Shown here: one piece after another, positions 34,409-41,776 of the stretch
Numbering within the stretch: position 1 is the stretch's first letter
Layout: every line of letters begins with the position of its first letter
NCBI RefSeq assembly: GCF_025666195.1
Contig: NZ_CP102592.1
Coordinates: 992,001 to 1,056,000, forward strand
Source of the DNA: Xanthomonas sp. CFBP 8443
Lineage (GTDB): Bacteria > Pseudomonadota > Gammaproteobacteria > Xanthomonadales > Xanthomonadaceae
Direction of reading: 5' to 3'
Length of the DNA stretch: 64,000 nucleotides
The notes under the pieces: generated by a model
What the model was told of the DNA's origin: nothing
The model's input: the letters and a program-made list of their open reading frames with translations, nothing else
The model's database searches: none
Translations under genes and position numbers: made by a program

Positions 34409-36571
34409 TCAGAAATCGACCTGCACCGCCAACCGTGCCGTCCGCGGCGCGCCCAGGAACAGATAGTCGTCGCCGGCGTATTCGCCGACGTCGCGCCAGT
34501 AGCGCTTGTCGGCCAGGTTGTCCACGCTCAGCCGCAGCGTGGTCGGTACCGCGCCCAGCCGCGTGGCGTAGCGCGCACCCAGGTTGTACACGGTATAGCC
34601 GCCCACCTCGGCATTGCCGATCCGGTCGGCGTACTTGGCGCCGCTGTACTGCGCGCCGCCCAGCAGCGCCAGGCCGGCCACGCCGGGCACGTCCCAACTG
34701 GCCTGGGCGCTGGCGCGCAGCCTGGGCACGTTCAAGGCCTGGTGGCCTTCGTAGGCGGGCGTGCCGGTGTCCTCGGCGCGCGCGCGGATGCCGGCGACGC
34801 TGGCCTGCAGGTGCAGCCGTTCGCCGATCGCGCCGTCGGCCGACAACTCGATGCCGCGGTTGTGCAGCCGGCCCTGCTGCAGGTACAGGAAGCTGCCGTC
34901 GGCCTGCGGCTGCGCGTACTGGTAGGCCTGGCGCATGTCGAACACGGCGGCGCCAAACGCCAGGCCGTCGCGCTCGTATTTCAGGCCGGCCTCGCTCTGG
35001 TAGGCGGCGGTCGGCGCGAGGATCGCGTCGGCATTGCTGGCGAACCACGAGGCGGTGCCGCCCGGCGCCAGGCCCTTGGCAAAGCTGGCATACAACGACA
35101 GCGTGTCCTGCGGCTTGAACAGCAGCGCCGCCTGCGGCAGCAGTTCCGAGCGGCGGGTGTGCCGGGTCAGTGCGCCGTCGCGGTCCCAGGCGCGCTCGTC
35201 GTAGCGCACCTGGCGTGCGCCCAGCAGCAACTGCCACGCCTCGCCGATGCCGATGCGGTCGCTGGCCAGCAGCGCGGTCTGCGTGCTGTCCAGGCGCCGC
35301 CGCTTGGGATCCAATTCGGCATCGGCCTGGGCATAGACCGGCGGATCGGCGTCGATGTTGCCGGTGCCGATCCACTCGTTGATCGAGCCGTGCCGGTCGA
35401 TGCTGCGCCGCAGGTAGTCCACGCCGACGTTGAGCTGGTGCTGCAGCGCGCCGGTGGCGAAGCTGCCGGATACGGTCGCCTGCACCTGGTCGTTGCGGCG
35501 GGTGTCGTCGGGGCTGCGGTAGTCGTAGACGTCGTAGTCGCCTTCGCGGCTGAAATAGTTGGGAACCGCGTCGGCGGCGCAGCTGGCCGCGCCGTAGCAG
35601 CCCCAGGCGAAGCTGGAATAGTCGTCGATCACCGCGCGGCTGTGGGCGGCCGCCAGCTGCGCGCTCCAGGCGTCGTTGAAGCGGTAGCGATAGCGCAACT
35701 GGGCATTGAGCGCATCGATGCCGACCGGCTTGGACCACGGCTGGTAGGCCAGCAGCCGGTGCACCGACACGTCGCTGGGCACGCGCGTGCCGCCGAGCAG
35801 TTGATAGCCGGGGACCGAGCGCTGCTGCCGGTCCTGGTATTCCACGTCCAGCTGCAGCGTCGATCGCGGGTCGATGTTCCAGTCCGCGGCCAGCGACAGG
35901 AAGTTGCGGTGGCCGTCGGCATGCTTCACGTAGCTGCGGATGTCCTCGTGCGCGGCGTTGACCCGCAGCCCGAACTGGCGATCGCGGCCGAACCAGCCGC
36001 CCAGGTCCGCCGCGGCGTAGCGGCCGCCGTCGTCGTCGGTGCCCAGCACCAGCGTGCGCACCTGTTGCGGGCGCTTGGTCGTGTAGTCGATCACGCCGGC
36101 CGGTTCGGTGAGGCCGGACTGCAGCCCGGACAGGCCCTTGAGCACCTGCACCTGCTGCTTGTTCTCCAGCGCCACGTTCTGCTCGCCGGCGATGGTCAGG
36201 CCGTTGATGCGGTAGCTGTTGGCGGCGTTGAGCGAATAGCCGCGCACCACGAAGTTCTCGTAGTAGCCGATCGGCGCATAGCTGTCGCCGACCGAGGCAT
36301 CGGCGCGCAGCACCTCGCTGAGCACGCGCACCTGGCGGTCGTCCAGCTGCGCGCGGTCGATCACGCCGATCGACGCGGGCGTGTCCAGCAGCGCGGCGTC
36401 GCCGTAGCCGGCCAGGTTGGAGCGGTTGCGCGGCTGCTCGGCCTGCACGTTGACCGCGTCCAGTTCGACCGGCGTGCGCGTGTCCGCATCGGTGGCGTGT
36501 GCCGGCGCGGCGGTGGCGGCCAGCGCCAAGGCCAGGGCGAGCGGCGCGAGCGCGGGGAAGGTGTGGGACAT
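34409..36571 (-). CDS. TonB-dependent outer-membrane receptor (siderophore-receptor-like)
   Basis: The 720-residue protein has a signal peptide ending TAAPAHA (about 26). The plug domain is at about 45-165 (TPASIGVIDRAQLDDRQVRV, IGYYENFVVRGYSLN, GLSGLQSGLTEPAGVIDYTT), followed by a 22-strand barrel ending in aromatic VQVDF. TonB receptors import scarce compounds: siderophores, vitamins or oligosaccharides. The plug resembles the FhuA/ferric-siderophore group, but the neighbours are a PnuC transporter, a small-molecule kinase and a GntR regulator with no iron genes. I infer a role in outer-membrane uptake of the same vitamin- or nucleoside-like ligand. A TonB box is not obvious beyond the acidic/aliphatic TPVELDAVNVQ stretch. 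Confidence 0.9.
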   Translation of the reverse strand: MSHTFPALAPLALALALAATAAPAHATDADTRTPVELDAVNVQAEQPRNRSNLAGYGDAALLDTPASIGVIDRAQLDDRQVRVLSEVLRADASVGDSYAPIGYYENFVVRGYSLNAANSYRINGLTIAGEQNVALENKQQVQVLKGLSGLQSGLTEPAGVIDYTTKRPQQVRTLVLGTDDDGGRYAAADLGGWFGRDRQFGLRVNAAHEDIRSYVKHADGHRNFLSLAADWNIDPRSTLQLDVEYQDRQQRSVPGYQLLGGTRVPSDVSVHRLLAYQPWSKPVGIDALNAQLRYRYRFNDAWSAQLAAAHSRAVIDDYSSFAWGCYGAASCAADAVPNYFSREGDYDVYDYRSPDDTRRNDQVQATVSGSFATGALQHQLNVGVDYLRRSIDRHGSINEWIGTGNIDADPPVYAQADAELDPKRRRLDSTQTALLASDRIGIGEAWQLLLGARQVRYDERAWDRDGALTRHTRRSELLPQAALLFKPQDTLSLYASFAKGLAPGGTASWFASNADAILAPTAAYQSEAGLKYERDGLAFGAAVFDMRQAYQYAQPQADGSFLYLQQGRLHNRGIELSADGAIGERLHLQASVAGIRARAEDTGTPAYEGHQALNVPRLRASAQASWDVPGVAGLALLGGAQYSGAKYADRIGNAEVGGYTVYNLGARYATRLGAVPTTLRLSVDNLADKRYWRDVGEYAGDDYLFLGAPRTARLAVQVDF

Positions 36572-36729
36572 GCTGGGCCTCTAGGCGGGAATCGGAACGG
36601 AAAGAACGGATGCCGCTGCGCGCAGGCGACAGCGACGTCGGGTATCGGGTGCGACGCCGCGCCGGCAGCGCTGCGCAGCAGGCACGCGCCATGGGCAAGC
36701 CGGCGTGCGCGGCCGCGCGCGCGTGGCGC

Positions 36730-37878
36730 TCATCGCGCCGCCTCGGCGTGCCGCTGCAATTGCCGCAGCAGGCGCTGGCCTTCCTCGCCGCCGAACCAGT
36801 CGGCATGGCCGAGCAGATAGCGGTGGTAGGCGATGTCGGCGTTCGCGTCGGAGCCGGTGATGCCGGCGAAGTAGTCGATCTCGCTGAGCGCGAAGTCGGC
36901 GTGCGCGATCGGCAACAGCGCGGCCAGCAGGCGCAGTTGCGCCGCGTCCAGCGGCAACACCTGCGCGTAGCCGCGCAGCAGCGCATCGAGTTGGTCCAGG
37001 TCGGCCGCGGCGCGGCCGCCGGCATCCAGTTCCAGCCAAGGCACCAGGTTGCGCTCGATCGCGGTGGCCAGGTCGAACAGCGCGAAGCTGCGGTCGGCCA
37101 GGCCGAAATCGAACACTGCGCTGACCTCGCTCGCCGTGCCGTGGTCGCGCCACAACAGGTTGGAGGCGTGCCAGTCGCCGTGCGTCCACAGTGGCGGCGG
37201 CGGCGAACGCAGCGACGGCCAGGCCTGTGCGTGCCAGGGCAGCAGGTGCCGGCGCAGGTCGCCGCGCCAGTCGCGTCGCTGCAGCCAAGCCGCCAATGCC
37301 GGCCGCCCGCGCAGGTCCTGCTGCAGCGCCTGCAACGGATCGGCGCTGCCGAACAGGCGCAGGTTGGCGACCAGCAGCGCCGTGCTGCGCGGCGCGGCGA
37401 CGTAGTCGGCGGCGGCGCGGTGCAGGCGCGCGAGGGCGCGCCCGGCGGCCTGCGCATGCGCGGAGCCGGCGAAGGGCTGCCACGAGGCGGTGTCGCGGTA
37501 GAGGTCCTCGCCTGCGGCGGCGCGCTGCACCTCGTAGGTCCAGTCGCCGATTTCCACCGCGCTGGCGCCGTCGGCCGTGCGCAGCAGCGCCGGCACCGGC
37601 ACGTCGCGCGCGCGCAGGTGTTCGATGAAGCGGTGTTCCTCGCCCAGCGTTTGCGCGTCGCGCAGGCGACGGTGATGGCGCTTGACGAACAGGGTGCCGA
37701 CCGCGCTGTCGACCTCGGCCGCGGCGGAGAACGGGCGCGGACTGTGCCAGCGCAGGGCGCGCACCGCGTCGGGCAGGGCCATGCGCCGCAACAGCGCATC
37801 CACCTCGTCGCTGCGCAAGGGCGGCCAGTCCGCCGCCGCCGGGGCCAGGCCCATGCCGTGGATCTGGTGCGCGCTCAT
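36730..37878 (-). CDS. APH-fold small-molecule kinase (aminoglycoside phosphotransferase/thiamine-kinase-like)
   Basis: The 382-residue protein has the APH/choline-kinase signature: Brenner motif WTHGDWHASNLLW (catalytic Asp) and the metal-binding VFDFGLADRSFALFDLA. The N-lobe has TLFVKRHH (nucleotide-anchoring Lys). Family members phosphorylate antibiotics, choline, homoserine, thiamine (ThiK) or methylthioribose. Next to a PnuC transporter and TonB receptor, a metabolic trapping kinase for the imported compound is the natural reading. Resistance is less likely without other resistance genes. The start MSAHQIHGMG at 37878 is preferred to an upstream Arg-rich extension. It is the first gene of the minus-strand cluster, with the GTCTAGAC palindrome 70-84 bases before it. 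Confidence 0.85.
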   Translation of the reverse strand: MSAHQIHGMGLAPAAADWPPLRSDEVDALLRRMALPDAVRALRWHSPRPFSAAAEVDSAVGTLFVKRHHRRLRDAQTLGEEHRFIEHLRARDVPVPALLRTADGASAVEIGDWTYEVQRAAAGEDLYRDTASWQPFAGSAHAQAAGRALARLHRAAADYVAAPRSTALLVANLRLFGSADPLQALQQDLRGRPALAAWLQRRDWRGDLRRHLLPWHAQAWPSLRSPPPPLWTHGDWHASNLLWRDHGTASEVSAVFDFGLADRSFALFDLATAIERNLVPWLELDAGGRAAADLDQLDALLRGYAQVLPLDAAQLRLLAALLPIAHADFALSEIDYFAGITGSDANADIAYHRYLLGHADWFGGEEGQRLLRQLQRHAEAAR

Positions 37879-37948
37879 GCTGCCCGCCCGGCGCGCAGGT
37901 GCGAGCCGATCGCGGCGCAACGCAGCGGCGTCCGGCAGTTTTTGGAGG

Positions 37949-37962
37949 TTGGTCTAGACCAA
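37949..37962. promoter_or_regulatory. Perfect palindrome TTGGTCTAGACCAA, candidate GntR/HutC operator
   Basis: The 14-base perfect palindrome contains TGGTCTAGACCA, the site type known for HutC-subfamily regulators such as NagR/YvoA and DasR. It lies upstream of the minus-strand kinase-receptor-pnuC-gntR cluster. The 490-bp gap (37879-38368) also holds a GGCC-CCCCC/GGGGG-GGCC hairpin at 38041-38063. It also carries the start region of the plus-strand glycosyltransferase. Confidence 0.7.
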
Positions 37963-38368
37963 TGACGCGGAGCCCCGGGGCGGCGGCCGACGGCAAGGTC
38001 GGTCGCAGGGCGGCGGCGCTGCCGGGCCGTGGGCATGCACGGCCACCCCCACAGGGGGCGGCCGATGCGTAGCGAGCCTGGCGGCAGCGCGCCGTAGAGG
38101 GCGCTAGCCGTCATCTACACCGCGAAAAGCAGGGGGCCGGCGATTCTACCGCGTCGGCGCGCGCGATTGACGCGCGGGTGCGCGGCGATGCCGGCGCACT
38201 GTGCCGCGGCATCGTCCATGCGGGTCCAGCCGTCGGGCAGCGGGCGACCGTTTCCGCGCCGTCGGCGCGGCGCTGGCAGGCGGTGACGTAGAGGTCCTGC
38301 AGCAGGCTTGTCGCCGCGCGCAGGCGCGGCGCCTTCTGCGCGCGGTGCTTTCCCCGGATAATCGGCGG

Positions 38369-39214
38369 ATGAGCGAACAGCAGATGGCCGTGGTGGTGGT
38401 GACCTACGAGAGCGGCAGCACTATCGACGCCTGCCTGCAGCGGTTGCGCGCGGCGGCGCAGGTCGCGCAGATCCGCGTGGTCGACAACGCCTCGCGCGAC
38501 GACACCCTGGCGATCGTGCAGCGCCACGCGCTGGAGGACCGGCGCGTGCGCTTCATCGCCAATCCCGACAACCCCGGCTTCGCCACCGCCTGCAACCAGG
38601 GCGCGGCGGCCAGCGACGCGCCGTGGCTGGCGTTCGTCAATCCGGATCTGATGGTGGAGACCGATACGCTGGCGCTGTTGCGCGCGCAGGTGGCCGCGCT
38701 CGGCGACGCGCTGCTCGGCGTGGAGCAGGTCGACGAGCACGGTCGCGCCGACGCGGCGGTGCGCCGCCGCGATCCGGACTTCGCGGCGATGCTGCGGCAT
38801 CCGCTGGCCGGTTCGCGGCTGGCGCTGGCGGCCGATCCGGCACAGCCGCTGCAGCGCGTGGACGCGATCTCCGGCGCGCTGATGCTGCTGCCGCGGGCGC
38901 TGTTCGACCGCATCGGCGGCTGGGACGCCGGCTACCGGCTGCATGCCGAGGACCTGGACCTGTGCCGCCGCACGCGCCAGGCCGGGGCCACGGTGGCGGT
39001 GGTCAATGGCCTGCGCGTCGTGCACGTGCGCGGCGTCTCCAGCCGCAAGCGGCCGTGGTTCGTGGAATGGCACAAGCACCGCGGGCTGTGGCGTTATTTC
39101 CGCAAGTTCGAGGCGCCCACGCGCAGCGCGCCGGTACGCGCGGCGGTGTGGGCGGTGATCTGGCTGCACGCCTGGGTGACCTTCGCCAGGTTGTGCTGGC
39201 GGCGGCCTGGCTGA
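38369..39214 (+). CDS. Family 2 glycosyltransferase (rhamnosyltransferase WbbL-like)
   Basis: The 281-residue GT-A enzyme has the N-terminal VVVVTYESGSTIDACL, RVVDNASRDDT and the conserved NPGFATACNQGAAAS with AFVNPDLM. It also has DAISGALMLLPRALFDRIGG and HAEDLDLCRRTRQAG, the acceptor/catalytic HAED(V/L)DL motif. This matches the dTDP-rhamnosyl-transferase-like group that decorates cell-surface polysaccharide. The start MSEQQMAV at 38369 follows spacer without clear coding; longer ORF starts upstream are rejected. It stands alone with no sugar-polymer genes beside it. Confidence 0.85.
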   Translation: MSEQQMAVVVVTYESGSTIDACLQRLRAAAQVAQIRVVDNASRDDTLAIVQRHALEDRRVRFIANPDNPGFATACNQGAAASDAPWLAFVNPDLMVETDTLALLRAQVAALGDALLGVEQVDEHGRADAAVRRRDPDFAAMLRHPLAGSRLALAADPAQPLQRVDAISGALMLLPRALFDRIGGWDAGYRLHAEDLDLCRRTRQAGATVAVVNGLRVVHVRGVSSRKRPWFVEWHKHRGLWRYFRKFEAPTRSAPVRAAVWAVIWLHAWVTFARLCWRRPG

Positions 39215-39254
39215 GCGCGATGCGGCGCGCTGGCGCATTCGGCGCCTCGCGTTC

Positions 39255-39324
39255 CTGTAGGAGCGGCTTCAGCCGCGACCGGCGTTACCGGTAGTGCCGG
39301 TCGCGGCTGAAGCCGCTCCTACAG
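39255..39324. repeat. REP-like long hairpin upstream of pncB
   Basis: Perfectly complementary 29-base arms (39255-39283 and 39296-39324) enclose a 12-base loop. The arm begins CTGTAGGAGCGGCTTCAGCC. This is the clearest full-length copy of the dispersed repeat in the window and gives its complete structure. It ends 45 bases before the pncB start and may also act as transcript end for the glycosyltransferase. Confidence 0.9.
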
Positions 39325-39368
39325 AGGAGCCGGAGCGAGCCGGTAACACGCTGGCGCATAATGCCGCG

Positions 39369-40553
39369 ATGATCATCGATTCGCTGCTCGACACCGACCT
39401 GTACAAATTCACGATGATGCAGGCGGTGCTGCACCAGCATCCCGGTGCGCAGGTGGAATACCGCTTCAAGTGCCGCACGCCGGGCATCGACCTGGCGCAG
39501 TTCCTGGAGCAGATCTCGGCCGAGATCGACGCGCTGTGCGCGCTGCGCTTCCGCGCCGAGGAACTGGACTACCTGCGCGGGCTGCGCTTCATCAAGCCGG
39601 ACTTCGCCGATTTCCTTGCGCTGTTCCACCTGGACCGCAAGTACCTGCAGCTGCGCGCTTCGGCCACGGTGCCGGGCGAGATCGAACTGCGCATCCGCGG
39701 GCCGTGGCTGCACACCATCCTGTTCGAGGTGCCGCTGCTGGCGATCGTCAACGAGGTCTGGTTCCGCAACACCGGCGGCGACGACCACGACGAGGGCCTG
39801 CGCCGGTTGCAGGCCAAGATCGCGCTGCTGCGCGACAGCAGCGGCTACGGCGGTTGCGCGATCGCCGACTACGGCACCCGCCGCCGCTATTCGCGGGCCT
39901 GGCACGGCGAACTGTTGCCGGTGCTGCAGCAGACCCTGGGCGCGCAGTTCGTCGGCACCAGCAACGTGTACTTCGCCTGGCGCTACGGGCTGACCCCGCT
40001 GGGCACGATGGCCCACGAATACCTGCAGGCGTTCCAGGCGCTGGGCCCGCGGCTGCGCGATTCGCAGGCCGCGGCGCTGGAATCGTGGGCGCGCGAGTAC
40101 CGCGGCGATCTTGGCATCGCCCTGTCCGACGTGGTCGGGCTGGAGGCGTTCCTGCGCGACTTCGACCTGTACTTCTGCAAGTTGTTCGACGGCATGCGCC
40201 ACGACTCCGGCGATCCGTTCGAATGGGGCGAACGCATGCTGGCGCACCTGCAGCAGCACCGGGTGGACCCGCGCAGCAAGATCCTGGTGTTCAGCGACGG
40301 CCTGGACATCGACAAGGTGATGCGGCTGTACGCGCATTTCCGCGACCGCTGCCTGCTCGCCTTCGGCGTCGGCACGCACCTGACCAACGACCTGGGGCCC
40401 AAGCCGTTGCAGATCGTGATCAAGATGGTCCGCTGCAACGGCCAGCCGGTGGCCAAGCTCAGCGATTCGCCGGGCAAGACCCTGTGCGACGACCCAGCCT
40501 ACCTGGCCTATCTGCGCCAAGTCTTTGACGTGGCCGCCGATCGTCCAGAGTGA
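39369..40553 (+). CDS. pncB: Nicotinate phosphoribosyltransferase
   Basis: PncB joins nicotinate and PRPP to nicotinate mononucleotide in the NAD salvage (Preiss-Handler) pathway. The 394-residue protein shows [42 protein letters not shown] and [14 protein letters not shown], whose His is the autophosphorylated residue. [16 protein letters not shown] and [14 protein letters not shown] form the phosphate-binding part, and GVGTHLTND ends the core. Length is normal for the bacterial enzyme. The start [13 protein letters not shown] is the family N-terminus. It lies 1.5 kb beyond the PnuC/kinase cluster on the opposite strand, a possible pathway link. Confidence 0.97.
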   Translation: MIIDSLLDTDLYKFTMMQAVLHQHPGAQVEYRFKCRTPGIDLAQFLEQISAEIDALCALRFRAEELDYLRGLRFIKPDFADFLALFHLDRKYLQLRASATVPGEIELRIRGPWLHTILFEVPLLAIVNEVWFRNTGGDDHDEGLRRLQAKIALLRDSSGYGGCAIADYGTRRRYSRAWHGELLPVLQQTLGAQFVGTSNVYFAWRYGLTPLGTMAHEYLQAFQALGPRLRDSQAAALESWAREYRGDLGIALSDVVGLEAFLRDFDLYFCKLFDGMRHDSGDPFEWGERMLAHLQQHRVDPRSKILVFSDGLDIDKVMRLYAHFRDRCLLAFGVGTHLTNDLGPKPLQIVIKMVRCNGQPVAKLSDSPGKTLCDDPAYLAYLRQVFDVAADRPE

Positions 40554-40701
40554 GACGTGGCCGGCCGACTTCCGGGCCGGTTGCGACGAAAATACAGGCA
40601 AGCGGCGCCAAGCCGGAGCAGGCTATGCTGTGGTGCAGCATTTGGCTATGATGGGCCGGAAAGTGAGAACTGTATCCCGTTGATGGCGGGATCGGCCATC
40701 T

Positions 40702-40717
40702 TGGCATCAAGCTTGCT
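40702..40717 (+). promoter_or_regulatory. Candidate sigma-54 promoter of the cellulose operon
   Basis: TGGCATCAAGCTTGCT matches the -24/-12 consensus TGGCAC-N5-TTGC[AT] with GG and GC exactly ten bases apart. Transcription would start near 40729, giving a leader of about 43 nt before bcsD. No enhancer-binding site was identified. The match is by eye and could be chance. Confidence 0.5.
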
Positions 40718-40771
40718 CGGTACCCTTTGCCCGGCACTGCCGTGCCATTTTTCCAACGCAGGCAGCACCCG

Positions 40772-41230
40772 ATGAGTCCTTCCGAGCCACACGCGCATTT
40801 CCGTACCCAGGCCTGTTCCCGGCAGTGGCGCGGCTTCCTGCGTGCCTTGGCCCAGGAGTTCGCGGCGGAGCTGGCGGCGGAAGACATGGCGCTGCTGATG
40901 GCGCGGATCGGCCGCCGTTTCGCCGGCGAGCACCCGATCGGGGCCTGCGCGACGCTGGACGAGATCCAGGCCGCGGCCAACCGGGTCTGGGAGCGGGTGG
41001 AGTGGGGGTATGTGCGCTTCGAGGAGCAGGCCGACCGGGTCGACCTGCACCACGTGGGCTCGCCGTTGCAGATCGCCCTGGCCGGGGAGACGGCCGGGGC
41101 GGATGGGTTCCTGGAAGGGGTGTATCACGCCTGGTTCGAGCAGGCCGGCATGTCGGCGGGCCTGGGGGTCCGCGCGGTGCCGGTCGACGACGAGGATGTC
41201 CGCCGTTTCGTGTTGTGCCGGGTCGCCTGA
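40772..41230 (+). CDS. bcsD: Cellulose synthase subunit BcsD
   Basis: The 152-residue soluble protein forms, in the known family, a periplasmic/cytoplasmic octameric ring that helps align glucan chains into crystalline ribbons. Family features are the N-terminal FRTQACSRQWRGFLRALAQE, the acidic middle with ALLMARIGRRFAGEHP and the C-terminal GVRAVPVDDEDVRRFVLCR. There is no signal peptide, as in other BcsD proteins. The start MSPSEPHA (40772) is chosen; an in-frame upstream ATG adds 15 unrelated residues. It is the first gene of bcsD-P-A-B-Z-C. Confidence 0.88.
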   Translation: MSPSEPHAHFRTQACSRQWRGFLRALAQEFAAELAAEDMALLMARIGRRFAGEHPIGACATLDEIQAAANRVWERVEWGYVRFEEQADRVDLHHVGSPLQIALAGETAGADGFLEGVYHAWFEQAGMSAGLGVRAVPVDDEDVRRFVLCRVA

Positions 41231-41279
41231 CTCAGGTACTCGATCCACCAGACACACAAATCATCTTAGGGGGTGATCG

Positions 41280-41678
41280 ATGTCCAAGAAGACCGACCAA
41301 GCCGGCGCCGATGCGGCCGACGACATTTCCAGCCTGTTCGCCAAGCTCGGCAGCCAGGGCGCCAGTGCGTACCAGGATTTTTCCGGGGCGCGGCTGAGCG
41401 CGCCGGAGCCGGCCGTTGCCGAAGCGCTGCCGCCCGCCGAAGCGCCACAGCCCATCGCGCCGGTGTCCGTGCCGACGCTGTCGGTGGTGCGCGCGCCGGC
41501 CGAGTCCAGGCCGGTCGTGGCGCTGCCCGTGGCAAAGCCCGCCGCGGCGGAACCCGCGGCATCGGCAGCGGCCGCTGCGGCCACGCCGCTCGCGCAGCTG
41601 TTCCAGCGCCTGCTGGAGACCGGCCGCGATCGCGTGCCGACGCCCGATAGCCCGCTCAAGCGTTTGCAGATCCGCTGA
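41280..41678 (+). CDS. bcsP: Cellulose biosynthesis accessory protein BcsP
   Basis: The 132-residue Pro/Ala-rich protein has the N-terminal motif DDISSLFAKLGSQGASAYQD, the short signature shared by BcsP and BcsR proteins. The C-terminal LAQLFQRLLET and SPLKRLQIR are also conserved. The middle is low-complexity. In type I cellulose operons BcsP occurs together with BcsD and may organise the synthase at the inner face. The ATG follows TAGGGGG at good spacing, 49 bp after bcsD. Confidence 0.82.
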   Translation: MSKKTDQAGADAADDISSLFAKLGSQGASAYQDFSGARLSAPEPAVAEALPPAEAPQPIAPVSVPTLSVVRAPAESRPVVALPVAKPAAAEPAASAAAAAATPLAQLFQRLLETGRDRVPTPDSPLKRLQIR

Positions 41679-41776
41679 CGCGTGATGCGCGCGCCGCTGG
41701 CGCCGCGTATCGTGTCATGTCGTCGCGCGGAGGGGAGAACGCGCGCCGCTTCGCCCCTCCTCGCTAGGAATCGCTG

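Noticed and set aside
36730..37878. Antibiotic-resistance kinase
   Set aside because: The APH fold alone is not evidence of resistance; neighbours are uptake genes and no mobile element is present.
37879..38368. TPP or cobalamin riboswitch upstream of the kinase/TonB-receptor genes
   Set aside because: Neither the CTGAGA/ACCTGATCTGGATAAT parts of a TPP switch nor a B12 box was seen on the minus strand; a protein operator explains the palindrome better.
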